Shown in pieces: positions 1-8,393 of a stretch of 64,000 nt of DNA; the stretch's first letter is position 1; the number at the start of each line of letters is the position of its first letter. Below the pieces are notes generated by a model. The model made no database searches and was not told where the DNA came from. It was given only the letters and a program-made list of their open reading frames with translations. Source of the DNA: Nemesobacter sp965204665. GTDB taxonomy: Bacteria; Desulfobacterota_D; UBA1144; Nemesobacterales; Nemesobacteraceae. The position numbers and the translations under genes were made by a program. The stretch covers positions 1,798,001 through 1,862,000 of the forward strand of contig OZ242002.1 in assembly GCA_965204665.1 (NCBI GenBank), written 5' to 3'.

Positions 1-2
1 AG

Positions 3-341
3 GGGTACAGCGCGGAGAGTATAGGCGCGCAGATAGCAGTTTCTGTTTCCGTCCTTACTGACGAGCGAACTGTTGAACTTAAAACACCCGAGTCCAGTAA
101 AAGATACAGTTATATGGGGAAGAAGGGGGTGAAGATATTTGAGTTTGAGAATGTCGAACCCTCAAGTTATCGGATAGAGTCTTCCTACAGGGACCCTTCT
201 TCCGCCGGTTCCTATACGCTTGCTCTTGAGCACGGCTTTGAGGTGAAAAGACTGAAAGGAATAGTCTATTCGCAACTTCTTTTGCTTGCCCCGACCCTTT
301 TTGCGATAATACTGTTCATGCGTACATATATCAGGGGCTGA
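3..341 (+). CDS. C-terminal part of a membrane-anchored protein of unknown function
   Basis: The reading frame is open from the window edge, so the gene starts upstream; the ATG at 114 is probably internal. The visible 112 residues are polar and rich in beta-prone stretches. They end in a hydrophobic segment (about residues 89-105, roughly QLLLLAPTLFAIILFM) followed by a short basic tail. This is the topology of a protein with a large outside domain and one C-terminal membrane anchor. I do not recognise the family. The next gene begins 11 bases downstream on the same strand, so the two may share a transcript. Confidence 0.6.
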   Translation, partial: GYSAESIGAQIAVSVSVLTDERTVELKTPESSKRYSYMGKKGVKIFEFENVEPSSYRIESSYRDPSSAGSYTLALEHGFEVKRLKGIVYSQLLLLAPTLFAIILFMRTYIRG

Positions 342-352
342 TATAAACTCAG

Positions 353-1186
353 ATGCTGAAGGAGATAAAAGACAAGGTTCTTTGTTTTGACATAGAATGG
401 GTTCCCGATCCCGTGTCCGGGAAAGTTGTCTACGGACTTCCTGAAAATACAGGCGACCGCGAAGTGATGGAACGCATGTGGAAGGAGGGAGGGGCGACCG
501 AAGAAAAACCAACGCCGTTTATAAAGACCGTTCTCTGCAGGATAGTTTCTATCTGCATGGTCTTCCGTAATTTCAGCCCGGATGCCGACCGTAAACTTGT
601 AATGCACTCCATTCCCGCTATTCCGACAGCGGAAAACGACTGTTCAGAAAAAAGAATCATAGAAGAGTTTCTCAAGATTCTCAACAAACACAGACCGCAA
701 CTTGTTGGTTTTAACTCCATGGGTTCCGACATCCCCATTCTGGTGCAGAGGACGGTAAAGCACGGACTTCAAGGCGGTTTTCTAACCGGAAGGCCCGAAA
801 AGCCATGGCAAGGTCCGGATATGTTCGCCCGCGGAAGCGACTGGAACATTGATCTAATGTCTTGTCTGAAGGTTCGCGGTATTTCCCCGTCGCTTCATGA
901 AATATCAAGCGTAAGCGGAATTCCGGGGAAAATGAACGGTATCGACGGAGCTCGAGTGGCTTCAATGTGGCTTGAAGGGATGCTTGACGATATAGTCGCC
1001 TACAATGAATACGACGCTCTCACCACCTATCTTCTTTGGCTCAGAATGGCTCACTCCGCGGGATTGCTCGATGAGTACGAGAAAGAGCAGCAGACAGTCC
1101 GCGACATGATAACGCGGGAAGCTGAGAATCAGGGTAGAGAACATCTTGTACAATATATTGCCAGATGGAAGAGCATGAGCGGATGA
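353..1186 (+). CDS. Predicted 3'-5' exonuclease, PolB-exonuclease-like (DnaQ fold)
   Basis: The 277-residue protein has the three exonuclease motifs of the DEDDy group. Asp13 and Glu15 lie in FDIEW, the second motif is VGFNSMGSD with Asp126, and the third is YNEYD around residues 217-221 (Tyr and Asp three residues apart). This matches the family annotated as predicted 3'-5' exonuclease related to the exonuclease domain of PolB. It would trim DNA or RNA ends using two metal ions; its physiological substrate is not known. The stop codon overlaps the start of the following trhO gene (ATGA), suggesting translational coupling. Confidence 0.8.
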   Translation: MLKEIKDKVLCFDIEWVPDPVSGKVVYGLPENTGDREVMERMWKEGGATEEKPTPFIKTVLCRIVSICMVFRNFSPDADRKLVMHSIPAIPTAENDCSEKRIIEEFLKILNKHRPQLVGFNSMGSDIPILVQRTVKHGLQGGFLTGRPEKPWQGPDMFARGSDWNIDLMSCLKVRGISPSLHEISSVSGIPGKMNGIDGARVASMWLEGMLDDIVAYNEYDALTTYLLWLRMAHSAGLLDEYEKEQQTVRDMITREAENQGREHLVQYIARWKSMSG

Positions 1187-2142
1187 GCGAGCAACGTAGC
1201 GGCGGAGTGTGCGTACTTTCCTTTTATAAGTTCGTGGAGATGGACGGACTTGAGGATATAAGGGATTTTCTTGTTTCTCTTTGCGAAGAAAACGACATGA
1301 CCGGCACTTTTATTCTGGCTTTTGAGGGAATAAACGCCACGGTGGCCGGCTCCCGCACGGCTTTGGACAAAGTTGCGGCATGGCTTTCACGGGACCCTAA
1401 GTTCGCCGGTACGCGCCTTAAATTTTCCTGTTGCGGGAAAAATCCGTTTCACAGATTCAAGGTGAAGATAAAGGACGAACTGGTTCCGCTGGGAGTTGAA
1501 TGGGTGAACCCTTCGCGGATTTGCGGAGAGCGTGTCAGCGCCGGGAACTGGAATGAACTTATAAGCCGGCCTGAAGTACTGGTTATAGATACGAGAAACG
1601 ATTACGAATGCCGCGTAGGGAGCTTCCGAGGAGCGATAAATCCGCAGACAGTTTGTTTCAGAGAGTTTCCCGGCTATGTGGAGAAAAATCTTGACCCCGA
1701 GAGGCACACGGAAATAGCCATGTTCTGTACCGGAGGTATAAGGTGCGAGAAGGCGACTTCCTATCTTCTCGAAAAGGGATTTCAGCAGGTGTATCAGCTT
1801 GAAGGAGGAGTGCTTTCCTATCTTGAGAGCATATCTCGGGATCTGAGTCTGTGGGAAGGGGAGTGTTTTGTGTTTGACGGCCGCACTTCGTTGAGACACG
1901 GTCTTTCCGAGGGGAAATGGAGTACTTGTCATAACTGCAGGGAACCCGTTTCACCGCAGGACCGGTTCTCGGAGAAATTCAGGGAGGGCGTGTGGTGTCC
2001 GAGATGCCGCCCGACTCTTACTCCGCAGAGAATTTCATCGCTTGAGGAAAGACAGAGACAGATGAAACTCGCCGGGGAAAGAAACTCGAAGCATATAGGC
2101 GCCGTTATAAAAAGAGGATGCTCGGCAGGTGGAAGGGACTGA
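1183..2142 (+). CDS. trhO: tRNA uridine(34) hydroxylase, rhodanese family (TrhO/YceA)
   Basis: The N-terminal acylphosphatase-like part contains FEGINATVAGS. The central rhodanese domain carries the active loop CTGGIRC with its catalytic Cys near residue 182. The C-terminal zinc-binding Cys cluster (CHNC and CPRC) is typical of the UPF0176/TrhO family. The family hydroxylates uridine 34 of certain tRNAs to 5-hydroxyuridine in an oxygen-dependent reaction. I chose the ATG at 1183 because it overlaps the preceding stop as ATGA; an in-frame ATG at 1165 would add six residues. It converges with cimA, whose stop is two bases away. Confidence 0.88.
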   Translation: MSEQRSGGVCVLSFYKFVEMDGLEDIRDFLVSLCEENDMTGTFILAFEGINATVAGSRTALDKVAAWLSRDPKFAGTRLKFSCCGKNPFHRFKVKIKDELVPLGVEWVNPSRICGERVSAGNWNELISRPEVLVIDTRNDYECRVGSFRGAINPQTVCFREFPGYVEKNLDPERHTEIAMFCTGGIRCEKATSYLLEKGFQQVYQLEGGVLSYLESISRDLSLWEGECFVFDGRTSLRHGLSEGKWSTCHNCREPVSPQDRFSEKFREGVWCPRCRPTLTPQRISSLEERQRQMKLAGERNSKHIGAVIKRGCSAGGRD

Positions 2143-2144
2143 AT

Positions 2145-3764
2145 CTATCTGTCCGCCGGGAGATTATCCTTCAGTATTTTGTAGTCTATGCTGTCGACAA
2201 GGGCTTTCCAGCTTGCCTCGACTATGTTATGCGAGACCCCTACGGTGCTCCATGTCTTTTCTCCGTCTCCTGATTCGACAAGAACCCTCACTACGGAATC
2301 CGTACCGCCTGCAAGCGACACTACTCTTACTCTGTAATCCAGAAGTTTGAGGTTCTTGAGTTCGGGAAAAAATTTTTCAAGCGACTTCCTGAGCGCCATA
2401 TCTATGGCGTTTACGGGACCGTTGCCCTTGGCCACAGTGTATTCGGTGGTGCCGTTTACCTGAACTTCCGCGGTAGCTTCGGACAGCGGGTTTTTGTCTC
2501 CGTCCCTTTTTTCAACGAGCGTTCTCGTGTTTTTCAGATAAAACCGCTTCTTGTACGTTCCCATGGACTTTCTCACCAGAAGCTCGAAAGATGCGTCCGC
2601 CCCCTCAAATTCGTACCCGCGGTTTTCAAGTTCTTTCAACTGATTGAGTATATCCGCAAGCCTTCCGTCTCCCGGGTCCAGATCTATTCCCATTTCCCGC
2701 GCCTTGTAGACTATGTTCGCGCGTCCCGAGAGGTCGGATACAAGCACCCGCCTCAAGTTGCCCACGCTCTGGGGTTCCACATGTTCGTAGGTCAGAGGGT
2801 TCTTCATCAAGGCGCTTACATGTATTCCTCCCTTGTGGGCAAAGGCGCTTTTACCTACAAACGCCTGCTTTTTCAGCGCGGGGAGATTCGTCAGTTCATG
2901 GATATAATGAGAAACCGAATAAAGTTTCCGCAGGTTTTCCCTGGAAATGGAGTTTATTCCCAGTTTCAGCGCTATGTTGGGTATTATGGCGCACAGGTTC
3001 GCGTTCCCGCACCGCTCGCCGTAGCCGTTAATGGTTCCCTGTACCTGAGAAACTCCCTCCCTTACAGCATAAAGCGTATTGGCAACTCCCATTTCACTGT
3101 CGTTATGGGTGTGTATTCCCAGACTGGGATTTTCAAACTTTTCTTTTACTGTCCTTATTGTCGACTCTATGTCCCAGGGCATGGAGCCGCCATTTGTGTC
3201 GCACAGGACCACCGTATCCACGCCCGTCTGATAGGCGTTGTCGAGAACGCTGAGTGAGTACTCCGGATTTCTTGCGAACCCGTCGAAGAAATGCTCGGCG
3301 TCAAAGAACACCTTGTCCGCGTAGCGTTTGAGGTATTCAATGGAGTCTCTTACAAGAAGAAGATTTTCCTCAAGGGTGATGTTCAACGCCTCTGTGACCT
3401 GAAAGTCCCAGCTTTTACCTACAATCGTCACAACAGGGGTCTCGGCCTCCACAAGCGCCTGTATGCTCGGGTCCTGCTCACAACTTTTCTTTGCGCGTCT
3501 AGTGCTTCCGAAAGCGGATATCTTTGAGTTTGCGAGTGAAAGTTTCTTCACTTCCGCGAAATATCCCTTATCTCTTTCGTTCGACCCCGGCCACCCTCCC
3601 TCGATGTAGTGTATGCCCAGGTCGTCAAGTCTTTCCGTTATCCTGAGTTTGTCGTGTACGGAGAAGGAAATGTTTTCGCCCTGGGTTCCGTCACGCAGAG
3701 TTACATCGTATATTTCGACTGTTCTCGGACTATTCACTTGCTTTTTCCAGACCGAATGCTTCAT
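2145..3764 (-). CDS. cimA: (R)-citramalate synthase
   Basis: This is a DRE-TIM metallolyase of the isopropylmalate/homocitrate synthase group. The N-terminal motif VTLRDGTQGENISFS and the metal-site segment HTHNDSEMGVANT are visible. A C-terminal LeuA-type dimerisation/regulatory domain occupies roughly residues 400-539. The length and the GTQGEN variant fit the long citramalate synthase type that condenses acetyl-CoA and pyruvate for isoleucine synthesis, rather than LeuA. Position 3764 is the longest start. A GTG at 3737, which overlaps the lysC stop by eight bases, gives the more family-like N-terminus MNSPRTVEIYD and may be the real start. It lies directly downstream of lysC in the same operon. 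Confidence 0.88.
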   Translation of the reverse strand: MKHSVWKKQVNSPRTVEIYDVTLRDGTQGENISFSVHDKLRITERLDDLGIHYIEGGWPGSNERDKGYFAEVKKLSLANSKISAFGSTRRAKKSCEQDPSIQALVEAETPVVTIVGKSWDFQVTEALNITLEENLLLVRDSIEYLKRYADKVFFDAEHFFDGFARNPEYSLSVLDNAYQTGVDTVVLCDTNGGSMPWDIESTIRTVKEKFENPSLGIHTHNDSEMGVANTLYAVREGVSQVQGTINGYGERCGNANLCAIIPNIALKLGINSISRENLRKLYSVSHYIHELTNLPALKKQAFVGKSAFAHKGGIHVSALMKNPLTYEHVEPQSVGNLRRVLVSDLSGRANIVYKAREMGIDLDPGDGRLADILNQLKELENRGYEFEGADASFELLVRKSMGTYKKRFYLKNTRTLVEKRDGDKNPLSEATAEVQVNGTTEYTVAKGNGPVNAIDMALRKSLEKFFPELKNLKLLDYRVRVVSLAGGTDSVVRVLVESGDGEKTWSTVGVSHNIVEASWKALVDSIDYKILKDNLPADR

Positions 3765-4968
3765 GAAGAGTTCTTACCGCGGTCTCCGTGTCTTTTTCCT
3801 CGAGTACGCAGGATATTTTTATTTCGGAAGTGCCTATCATAAGTATGTTTATTTTCTCCTGCGCAAGTGCGCGGAACATTCTGGATGCGACCCCGGAATG
3901 AGTCTTCATACCCACGCCCACCAGTGAAACTTTCGAGATAAGATCATTCGAGAGCACATCCTTCGCTCCGAGTCCCTCAGCCATTTCCTCACAGAGTCTT
4001 ATGGATTTCTTGAAGTCCTGCTTGGGAACCGTGAATGTAAGGTCCGTAGACCCGTCCCTGCTAACGTTCTGCACTATCATGTCCACCATGATGTTTTCCT
4101 CCGCGAGCGAGGAGAACATCATCGCCGCTATGCCGGGACGATCCTGTACCTGAGTTACGGTGATCTTCGCCTGGTTGCGGTCATAAGTCACTCCCGAGAC
4201 CACCATTTCTTCTGCGAAATTCATGACTTTCTTCTCATCAACAACCCAGGTTCCGTCGCCGTCGGGTTTTGAAGTTGACCTAACATGTATAGGCACTTTA
4301 AATTTTTTTGCAAATTCAACAGCTCTGGCCTGAAGCACTTTCGAGCCCAGAGAAGCCATCTCAAGCATTTCCTCATATGAAACCATATCAAGTTTGCGCG
4401 CTCTCGGGCAGATTGAAGGATCTGCGGTGTAGACACCGTCCACATCTTCCTTGTAAAGTTCGCACGCATCGGCCCGCATGGCCGCCGCAAGAGCCACCGC
4501 GGTGAGGTCGGAGCCCCCTCGTCCGAGAGTCGTGAGGTTTCCTCCATCGTCGACCCCCTGGAATCCTGCTATCACCACCGCTTTTTTCTCTCCGAGCGCT
4601 GTGCGGATATTGCGGTCATCGATGGATTTTATCTTTGCCTTGGAGTAGATGTTGTCTGTGGTGATTCTTATCTGGTGCCCCTGAAAGGATACGGCGTCGT
4701 GTCCCAGGGCTTTTATCATCATAGCGACAAGGCCGGAAGACACCTGCTCGCCGGCTGAGGTTATTACGTCAAATTCTCTTTCGTCAGGCGGGTCCATAAC
4801 CTCTGTTGCAAGAGCCACCAGACGGTCGGTTTCTCCTGCCATGGCGGAAACGACGGCCACAACGTCATTTTTTTTCCTTTTTGTTTTTACGATGTGTTCA
4901 GCCACATGCCTTATCTTTTCGATGCCGGCAACGCTTGTTCCACCGTATTTTTGAACGATAAGACCCAT
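3730..4968 (-). CDS. lysC: Aspartate kinase
   Basis: The 412-residue protein has the family signatures KYGGTSV at the N-terminus, SAMAGETDRL, and GRGGSDLTAVALAAA in the kinase domain. Two ACT domains follow from about residue 265 and are the usual site of lysine/threonine feedback control. It phosphorylates aspartate, the first step towards Lys, Thr, Met and Ile. The ATG at 4968 (MGLIVQKYGG) is preceded by AGGTGGTGG and matches homologues. A longer frame to 5001 exists but would add 11 unlikely residues. Its first 58 bases overlap the end of tsaE. Confidence 0.92.
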   Translation of the reverse strand: MGLIVQKYGGTSVAGIEKIRHVAEHIVKTKRKKNDVVAVVSAMAGETDRLVALATEVMDPPDEREFDVITSAGEQVSSGLVAMMIKALGHDAVSFQGHQIRITTDNIYSKAKIKSIDDRNIRTALGEKKAVVIAGFQGVDDGGNLTTLGRGGSDLTAVALAAAMRADACELYKEDVDGVYTADPSICPRARKLDMVSYEEMLEMASLGSKVLQARAVEFAKKFKVPIHVRSTSKPDGDGTWVVDEKKVMNFAEEMVVSGVTYDRNQAKITVTQVQDRPGIAAMMFSSLAEENIMVDMIVQNVSRDGSTDLTFTVPKQDFKKSIRLCEEMAEGLGAKDVLSNDLISKVSLVGVGMKTHSGVASRMFRALAQEKINILMIGTSEIKISCVLEEKDTETAVRTLHEAFGLEKASE

Positions 4969-5405
4969 TTTCCACCACCTGTCATTTGCAGTATTCTGCA
5001 ATTTTCCGCTCCGTCCGGAGCAAATAAGATGTCGATTATAACAGCGTCTGAAGGCAAAACGTCACGCACTTTCTCAGCCCATTCCACAACCGAGACGCCG
5101 TCACCGTAAAAAAATTCTTCATAACCCGTATTTTCAAATTCGACTGCACCCGACAGCCGATAGACATCGAAATGAAAAAGAGGCTTGTTTCCTTCATAAC
5201 AGTTCATTATGACGAAAGTCGGGCTGTTGGGTTCCGCAGAAGTTCCGAGACCGAGGGCAAGTCCTTTGACAAAAACCGTTTTCCCGGCCCCCAGTTCGCC
5301 GTTAAGACCCACCACGGAGCCGCCCGGGATCAACTTTCCCATGATCTCGCCGCACAGCATGGTCTGCTCGGGTCCGGTTACTTCGAGGGAAAAAATTTTT
5401 TCCAT
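4911..5405 (-). CDS. tsaE: tRNA threonylcarbamoyladenosine biosynthesis ATPase TsaE
   Basis: The small P-loop protein has the Walker A sequence GELGAGKTVFVKGL, SPTFVIMNCYEG, the HFDVYRL motif and VVEWAEK, the standard order for TsaE. It drives turnover of the TsaBD complex that makes t6A37 on ANN-decoding tRNAs. At 164 residues it is slightly long: about 19 C-terminal residues are encoded inside the start of lysC. It lies five bases after nnr. The nnr-tsaE adjacency recurs in many bacteria. Confidence 0.9.
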   Translation of the reverse strand: MEKIFSLEVTGPEQTMLCGEIMGKLIPGGSVVGLNGELGAGKTVFVKGLALGLGTSAEPNSPTFVIMNCYEGNKPLFHFDVYRLSGAVEFENTGYEEFFYGDGVSVVEWAEKVRDVLPSDAVIIDILFAPDGAENCRILQMTGGGKWVLSFKNTVEQALPASKR

Positions 5406-5410
5406 CAGGG

Positions 5411-6967
5411 TTATCTTACGGTCGTGAAATGTTTTTCTTCCGTCGCGGAAGCCACGGAATTTCTTGAAGCGGGGATTTTACGCGATATGTCCGAAGCGGT
5501 AAAGCCCGCAGTCTCAGTTTCTTCAAAAAGCAGGTCAGCCGCGTGACCGTGGAGAAAAACGCCCAGGGAGCAGGCATCCTGCGGTCGGTATCCCTGAGAG
5601 AGGAGTCCTCCTATAACTCCAGTCAGCACATCTCCGGTTCCCGCGGTGGCCATAGTCGGATTTCCCGTAGGATTTATAAACGTTTTTCCGGACGGACAGG
5701 AAATAACGGTTCTTGCTCCCTTGAGCACAACGTGACAGGAGTGCTTGCGTGCAAATTGAGAACATATCCCGACCCGGTTGTTCTGTACATCTTTCGTCGT
5801 GATTCCGCAGAGTCTCGACATCTCTTTGGGATGGGGGGTTATTACCACGGGCGCTTTGATTTTTCCGAGGCTTGCCGGATTCTTCGAGATTATATTGAGC
5901 GCGTCCGCATCAAGCACTACGGGCGCACGGCACCGTTTGAGTGTCTTTTCAAGGAATTCCGCCGTCGCGGGTGAAGTGGACATTCCCGGTCCGATCGCCC
6001 AAGTGGTTTTGCCTGCGGAAAGTCTTTCCGTAACTTCCGAGTATGCCTCGGGGGAGATCGTTCCGTCCTCACAATCATCAAGCGGGGCTGACATGACTTC
6101 GACTGTTTTTTCCTCCACCGCGGAGAATATGCTTTTGGGAACTCCGAGAGTTACAAGTCCGCTTCCCGCGCGCAGCGCAGCGCTTGCGCAGAGAACCGCA
6201 GCTCCGCTTTTTCCCGGAGAGCCCGCAAGCACTAGAAGATGCCCGTAAGTTCCCTTGTGGGAATCCCCGGCTCTCTCCCTCAGAAGACCTGCGCATTTTT
6301 TGAAAGTGAGCAGTTCAAAGGGAATATCTTTTTCAAGTATTTTCGGAACGGTTATATCCGCCACATACAGGTCTCCTACGTAATCCACTCCCGGGTATAC
6401 GCACATGCCGAGTTTCGGCGTCGCGAAAGTAACCGTGGTTTCAGCCCGCACGGCCGTTCCCATGGGACGACCGCTGTCGGCGCAGAGTCCCGAGGGAATA
6501 TCCAAGCAGACCGGCGGCGCGGATGCGCGGTTCACCGATTTTATCAGTTTTTCATGAAAACCGCTCACTTTCCTTGAAAGTCCGGTGCCGAAGATGGCAT
6601 CCACCACGACGTCGACGTTTTTAAGCGGCGGGTTTTTTCCGGAAAGTTCTTTCACCGGAGTTTCTGCGAGCAGAAGCGAATCCAGATTGATTCTCGCGTC
6701 TGCTCGATACTGCTCTTTTTTTTCAGTCAGATAAACGACTACGTCTTTTCCCGCGCACCTGAGATGCCGCGCGACGACGAATCCGTCTCCGCCGTTGTTT
6801 CCACTCCCGCAGACAACGGCTATTTTCTCCGCGCAAGGATATTTTGAAAGAATTACCGCAGCTGCAGCTCTTCCGGCGTTCTCCATGAGCGTAAGTCCCG
6901 GAATGGAAAACTCCTCAATCGCCCTGCGGTCCATCTCCATTGAAATTTTCTTGGTGGAAAGTTTCAT
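5411..6967 (-). CDS. nnr: Bifunctional NAD(P)H-hydrate epimerase / ADP-dependent NAD(P)H-hydrate dehydratase
   Basis: This is a two-domain nicotinamide repair enzyme of 518 residues. The N-terminal YjeF epimerase half has LMENAGRAAA, CGSGNNGGDGFVVARHL and VDAIFGTGL. The C-terminal ribokinase-like dehydratase half has GSPGKSGAA, VLDADALN, ITPHPKEM and the phosphate-binding ATAGTGDVLTG. It restores hydrated NADH and NADPH. It heads the leftward group nnr-tsaE-lysC-cimA and is preceded 28 bases upstream by a small Cys-rich gene. Confidence 0.92.
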   Translation of the reverse strand: MKLSTKKISMEMDRRAIEEFSIPGLTLMENAGRAAAAVILSKYPCAEKIAVVCGSGNNGGDGFVVARHLRCAGKDVVVYLTEKKEQYRADARINLDSLLLAETPVKELSGKNPPLKNVDVVVDAIFGTGLSRKVSGFHEKLIKSVNRASAPPVCLDIPSGLCADSGRPMGTAVRAETTVTFATPKLGMCVYPGVDYVGDLYVADITVPKILEKDIPFELLTFKKCAGLLRERAGDSHKGTYGHLLVLAGSPGKSGAAVLCASAALRAGSGLVTLGVPKSIFSAVEEKTVEVMSAPLDDCEDGTISPEAYSEVTERLSAGKTTWAIGPGMSTSPATAEFLEKTLKRCRAPVVLDADALNIISKNPASLGKIKAPVVITPHPKEMSRLCGITTKDVQNNRVGICSQFARKHSCHVVLKGARTVISCPSGKTFINPTGNPTMATAGTGDVLTGVIGGLLSQGYRPQDACSLGVFLHGHAADLLFEETETAGFTASDISRKIPASRNSVASATEEKHFTTVR

Positions 6968-6995
6968 TTTTCTTTCAAACCCGACCGGTACAGAT

Positions 6996-7277
6996 CTATT
7001 TTCCCATTCCTCCCGCGGCTGAAGGTCTGGAGTCTCCTAATTCGGTTATCAGCGATTCGATGAACTGTTCCGCGTGAGAAAAACAAAAATAGTAGGAAAG
7101 AAGCGTACTTCCGCTTCTGTTTACGGTTATGAGTTGGTAGTGCCGACTGCAGATGTCCATCCCGCATTTTATACATCGCTTTATCTGATTTCTATCTCCC
7201 TGAAGTTCACACTGTGCGCCTACGGGGCTTTCATGGTCACACTGATAAATTTCAACTTCTATTGTTTTTACCGACAC
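6996..7277 (-). CDS. Small Cys/His-rich protein, probable zinc binder, unknown function
   Basis: The 93-residue protein has several metal-ligand-like residues: Cys13, Cys23, CIKC at 35-38, Cys43, His46, and CFSH at 65-68. Together they resemble a treble-clef or zinc-ribbon arrangement. The start is GTG at 7277, supported by a strong GGAGG eight bases upstream, which is why I prefer it to the opposing plus-strand frame. It lies 28 bases before nnr and is probably cotranscribed with it. I do not recognise a named family. Confidence 0.65.
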   Translation of the reverse strand: MSVKTIEVEIYQCDHESPVGAQCELQGDRNQIKRCIKCGMDICSRHYQLITVNRSGSTLLSYYFCFSHAEQFIESLITELGDSRPSAAGGMGK

Positions 7278-7344
7278 TGTTTCTACCTCCGTCCGAGATT
7301 CGAAAGTAATTATACAGATATGTATGCGAGTTGGGTAACTCGGG

Positions 7345-7374
7345 TTGGTAAATTGCGGGGGATGGATTTATAAT
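7345..7374 (+). promoter_or_regulatory. Sigma70-type promoter for the radical SAM gene
   Basis: TTGGTA at 7345-7350 and a perfect TATAAT at 7369-7374 are separated by 18 bases. The -10 box lies only 12 bases before the ATG at 7387, so the transcript would have almost no leader. I see no Shine-Dalgarno sequence there. Confidence 0.55.
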
Positions 7375-7386
7375 AAAACTCCAACT

Positions 7387-8358
7387 ATGATGATATCCGC
7401 AAAACAGGCGGTAACCGGAACGCTGAAATACTTTTACACCAAAGCCACCGGAAGGCCTAAACTTCTCAATCTTGAGATAACCAAGCTATGCAACGCCCGT
7501 TGTGACTTCTGTGATTACTGGCAGACGAGACACGAGGAACGTCTTTCGGATTACACTCCGGTCATAAAGAAGATAAATCCTCTTGTCACGGTTATAACCG
7601 GCGGAGAGCCTATGATCAGAAAAGATCTTCCCGAAATAGTGAGGCAGATAAAAGGATGCTCCATGTTCATCTTCACCTCCATGGTTACGAAGGGAGATTT
7701 CCTCACAGGGGAAAAGACGGAAGAACTTTTTGACGCGGGAATGGACCAGATAGCGATATCTCTTGATTTTCCCGGAGAAAAACACGATATCTACAGAGGA
7801 ATTCCCGGTCTGTGGGATAAACTGTCCCGAACCATTCCGGATCTCTCCCGCCGTTTTGCGGATAAGAGCCTCGTGCTCAACACCATAATAATGGAGGACA
7901 ATCTTGACGAAGTGGTGGACATAGCGCACAAGGCGAGAGATTGGGGCGTATCAATATCCTTCAGTTCCTATTCCTTGATGAAAACCAATAATGAGGACCA
8001 TTTCGTAAAAAAGGAATACCTGTCAAAGGTAAGAGACCTTGTCGAAGAACTGGTGTCGCTTCGCAGGAAATGGAGAGGCACGATACTTTCGACAGAGTAT
8101 TATCTGAGAGAAATCCCGGGTTACTTCGAAACAGGGAATGTCCCTGACTGCATGGCCGGCATAAACCAGATACACGTAACTCCGAGCGGTCATCTCAAAC
8201 GTTGCTCGGAGATGCCGGTCGCGGCCCACTACACTGAATACAAACCGGACCTTTACAGGAAGACCGGCTGCACCTCGTGCTGGTATAGTTGCAGGGGAGA
8301 GACTCAGAGCCCGGTGAACCTGAAAAGGGCTATGGAATATATGGGAATTTATATGTAG
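7387..8358 (+). CDS. Radical SAM protein with SPASM-like C-terminal cysteines
   Basis: The 323-residue protein has the radical SAM cluster motif CNARCDFC (CxxxCxxC), ITGGEP for SAM binding and IAISLDFPG. A C-terminal Cys set (DCMAG, RCSEM, CTSCWYSC) suggests an auxiliary iron-sulfur cluster of the SPASM/twitch type. This layout is shared by peptide-modifying and cofactor-forming radical SAM enzymes; the substrate cannot be told from sequence. The ATG at 7387 (MMISAKQ) was chosen over the TTG at 7345, which would overlap the promoter. The gene stands alone and converges on cysS. Confidence 0.75.
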   Translation: MMISAKQAVTGTLKYFYTKATGRPKLLNLEITKLCNARCDFCDYWQTRHEERLSDYTPVIKKINPLVTVITGGEPMIRKDLPEIVRQIKGCSMFIFTSMVTKGDFLTGEKTEELFDAGMDQIAISLDFPGEKHDIYRGIPGLWDKLSRTIPDLSRRFADKSLVLNTIIMEDNLDEVVDIAHKARDWGVSISFSSYSLMKTNNEDHFVKKEYLSKVRDLVEELVSLRRKWRGTILSTEYYLREIPGYFETGNVPDCMAGINQIHVTPSGHLKRCSEMPVAAHYTEYKPDLYRKTGCTSCWYSCRGETQSPVNLKRAMEYMGIYM

Positions 8359-8393
8359 CGCCTAGTCGACCGGCGAGACGAGGTCGCTTGCAG

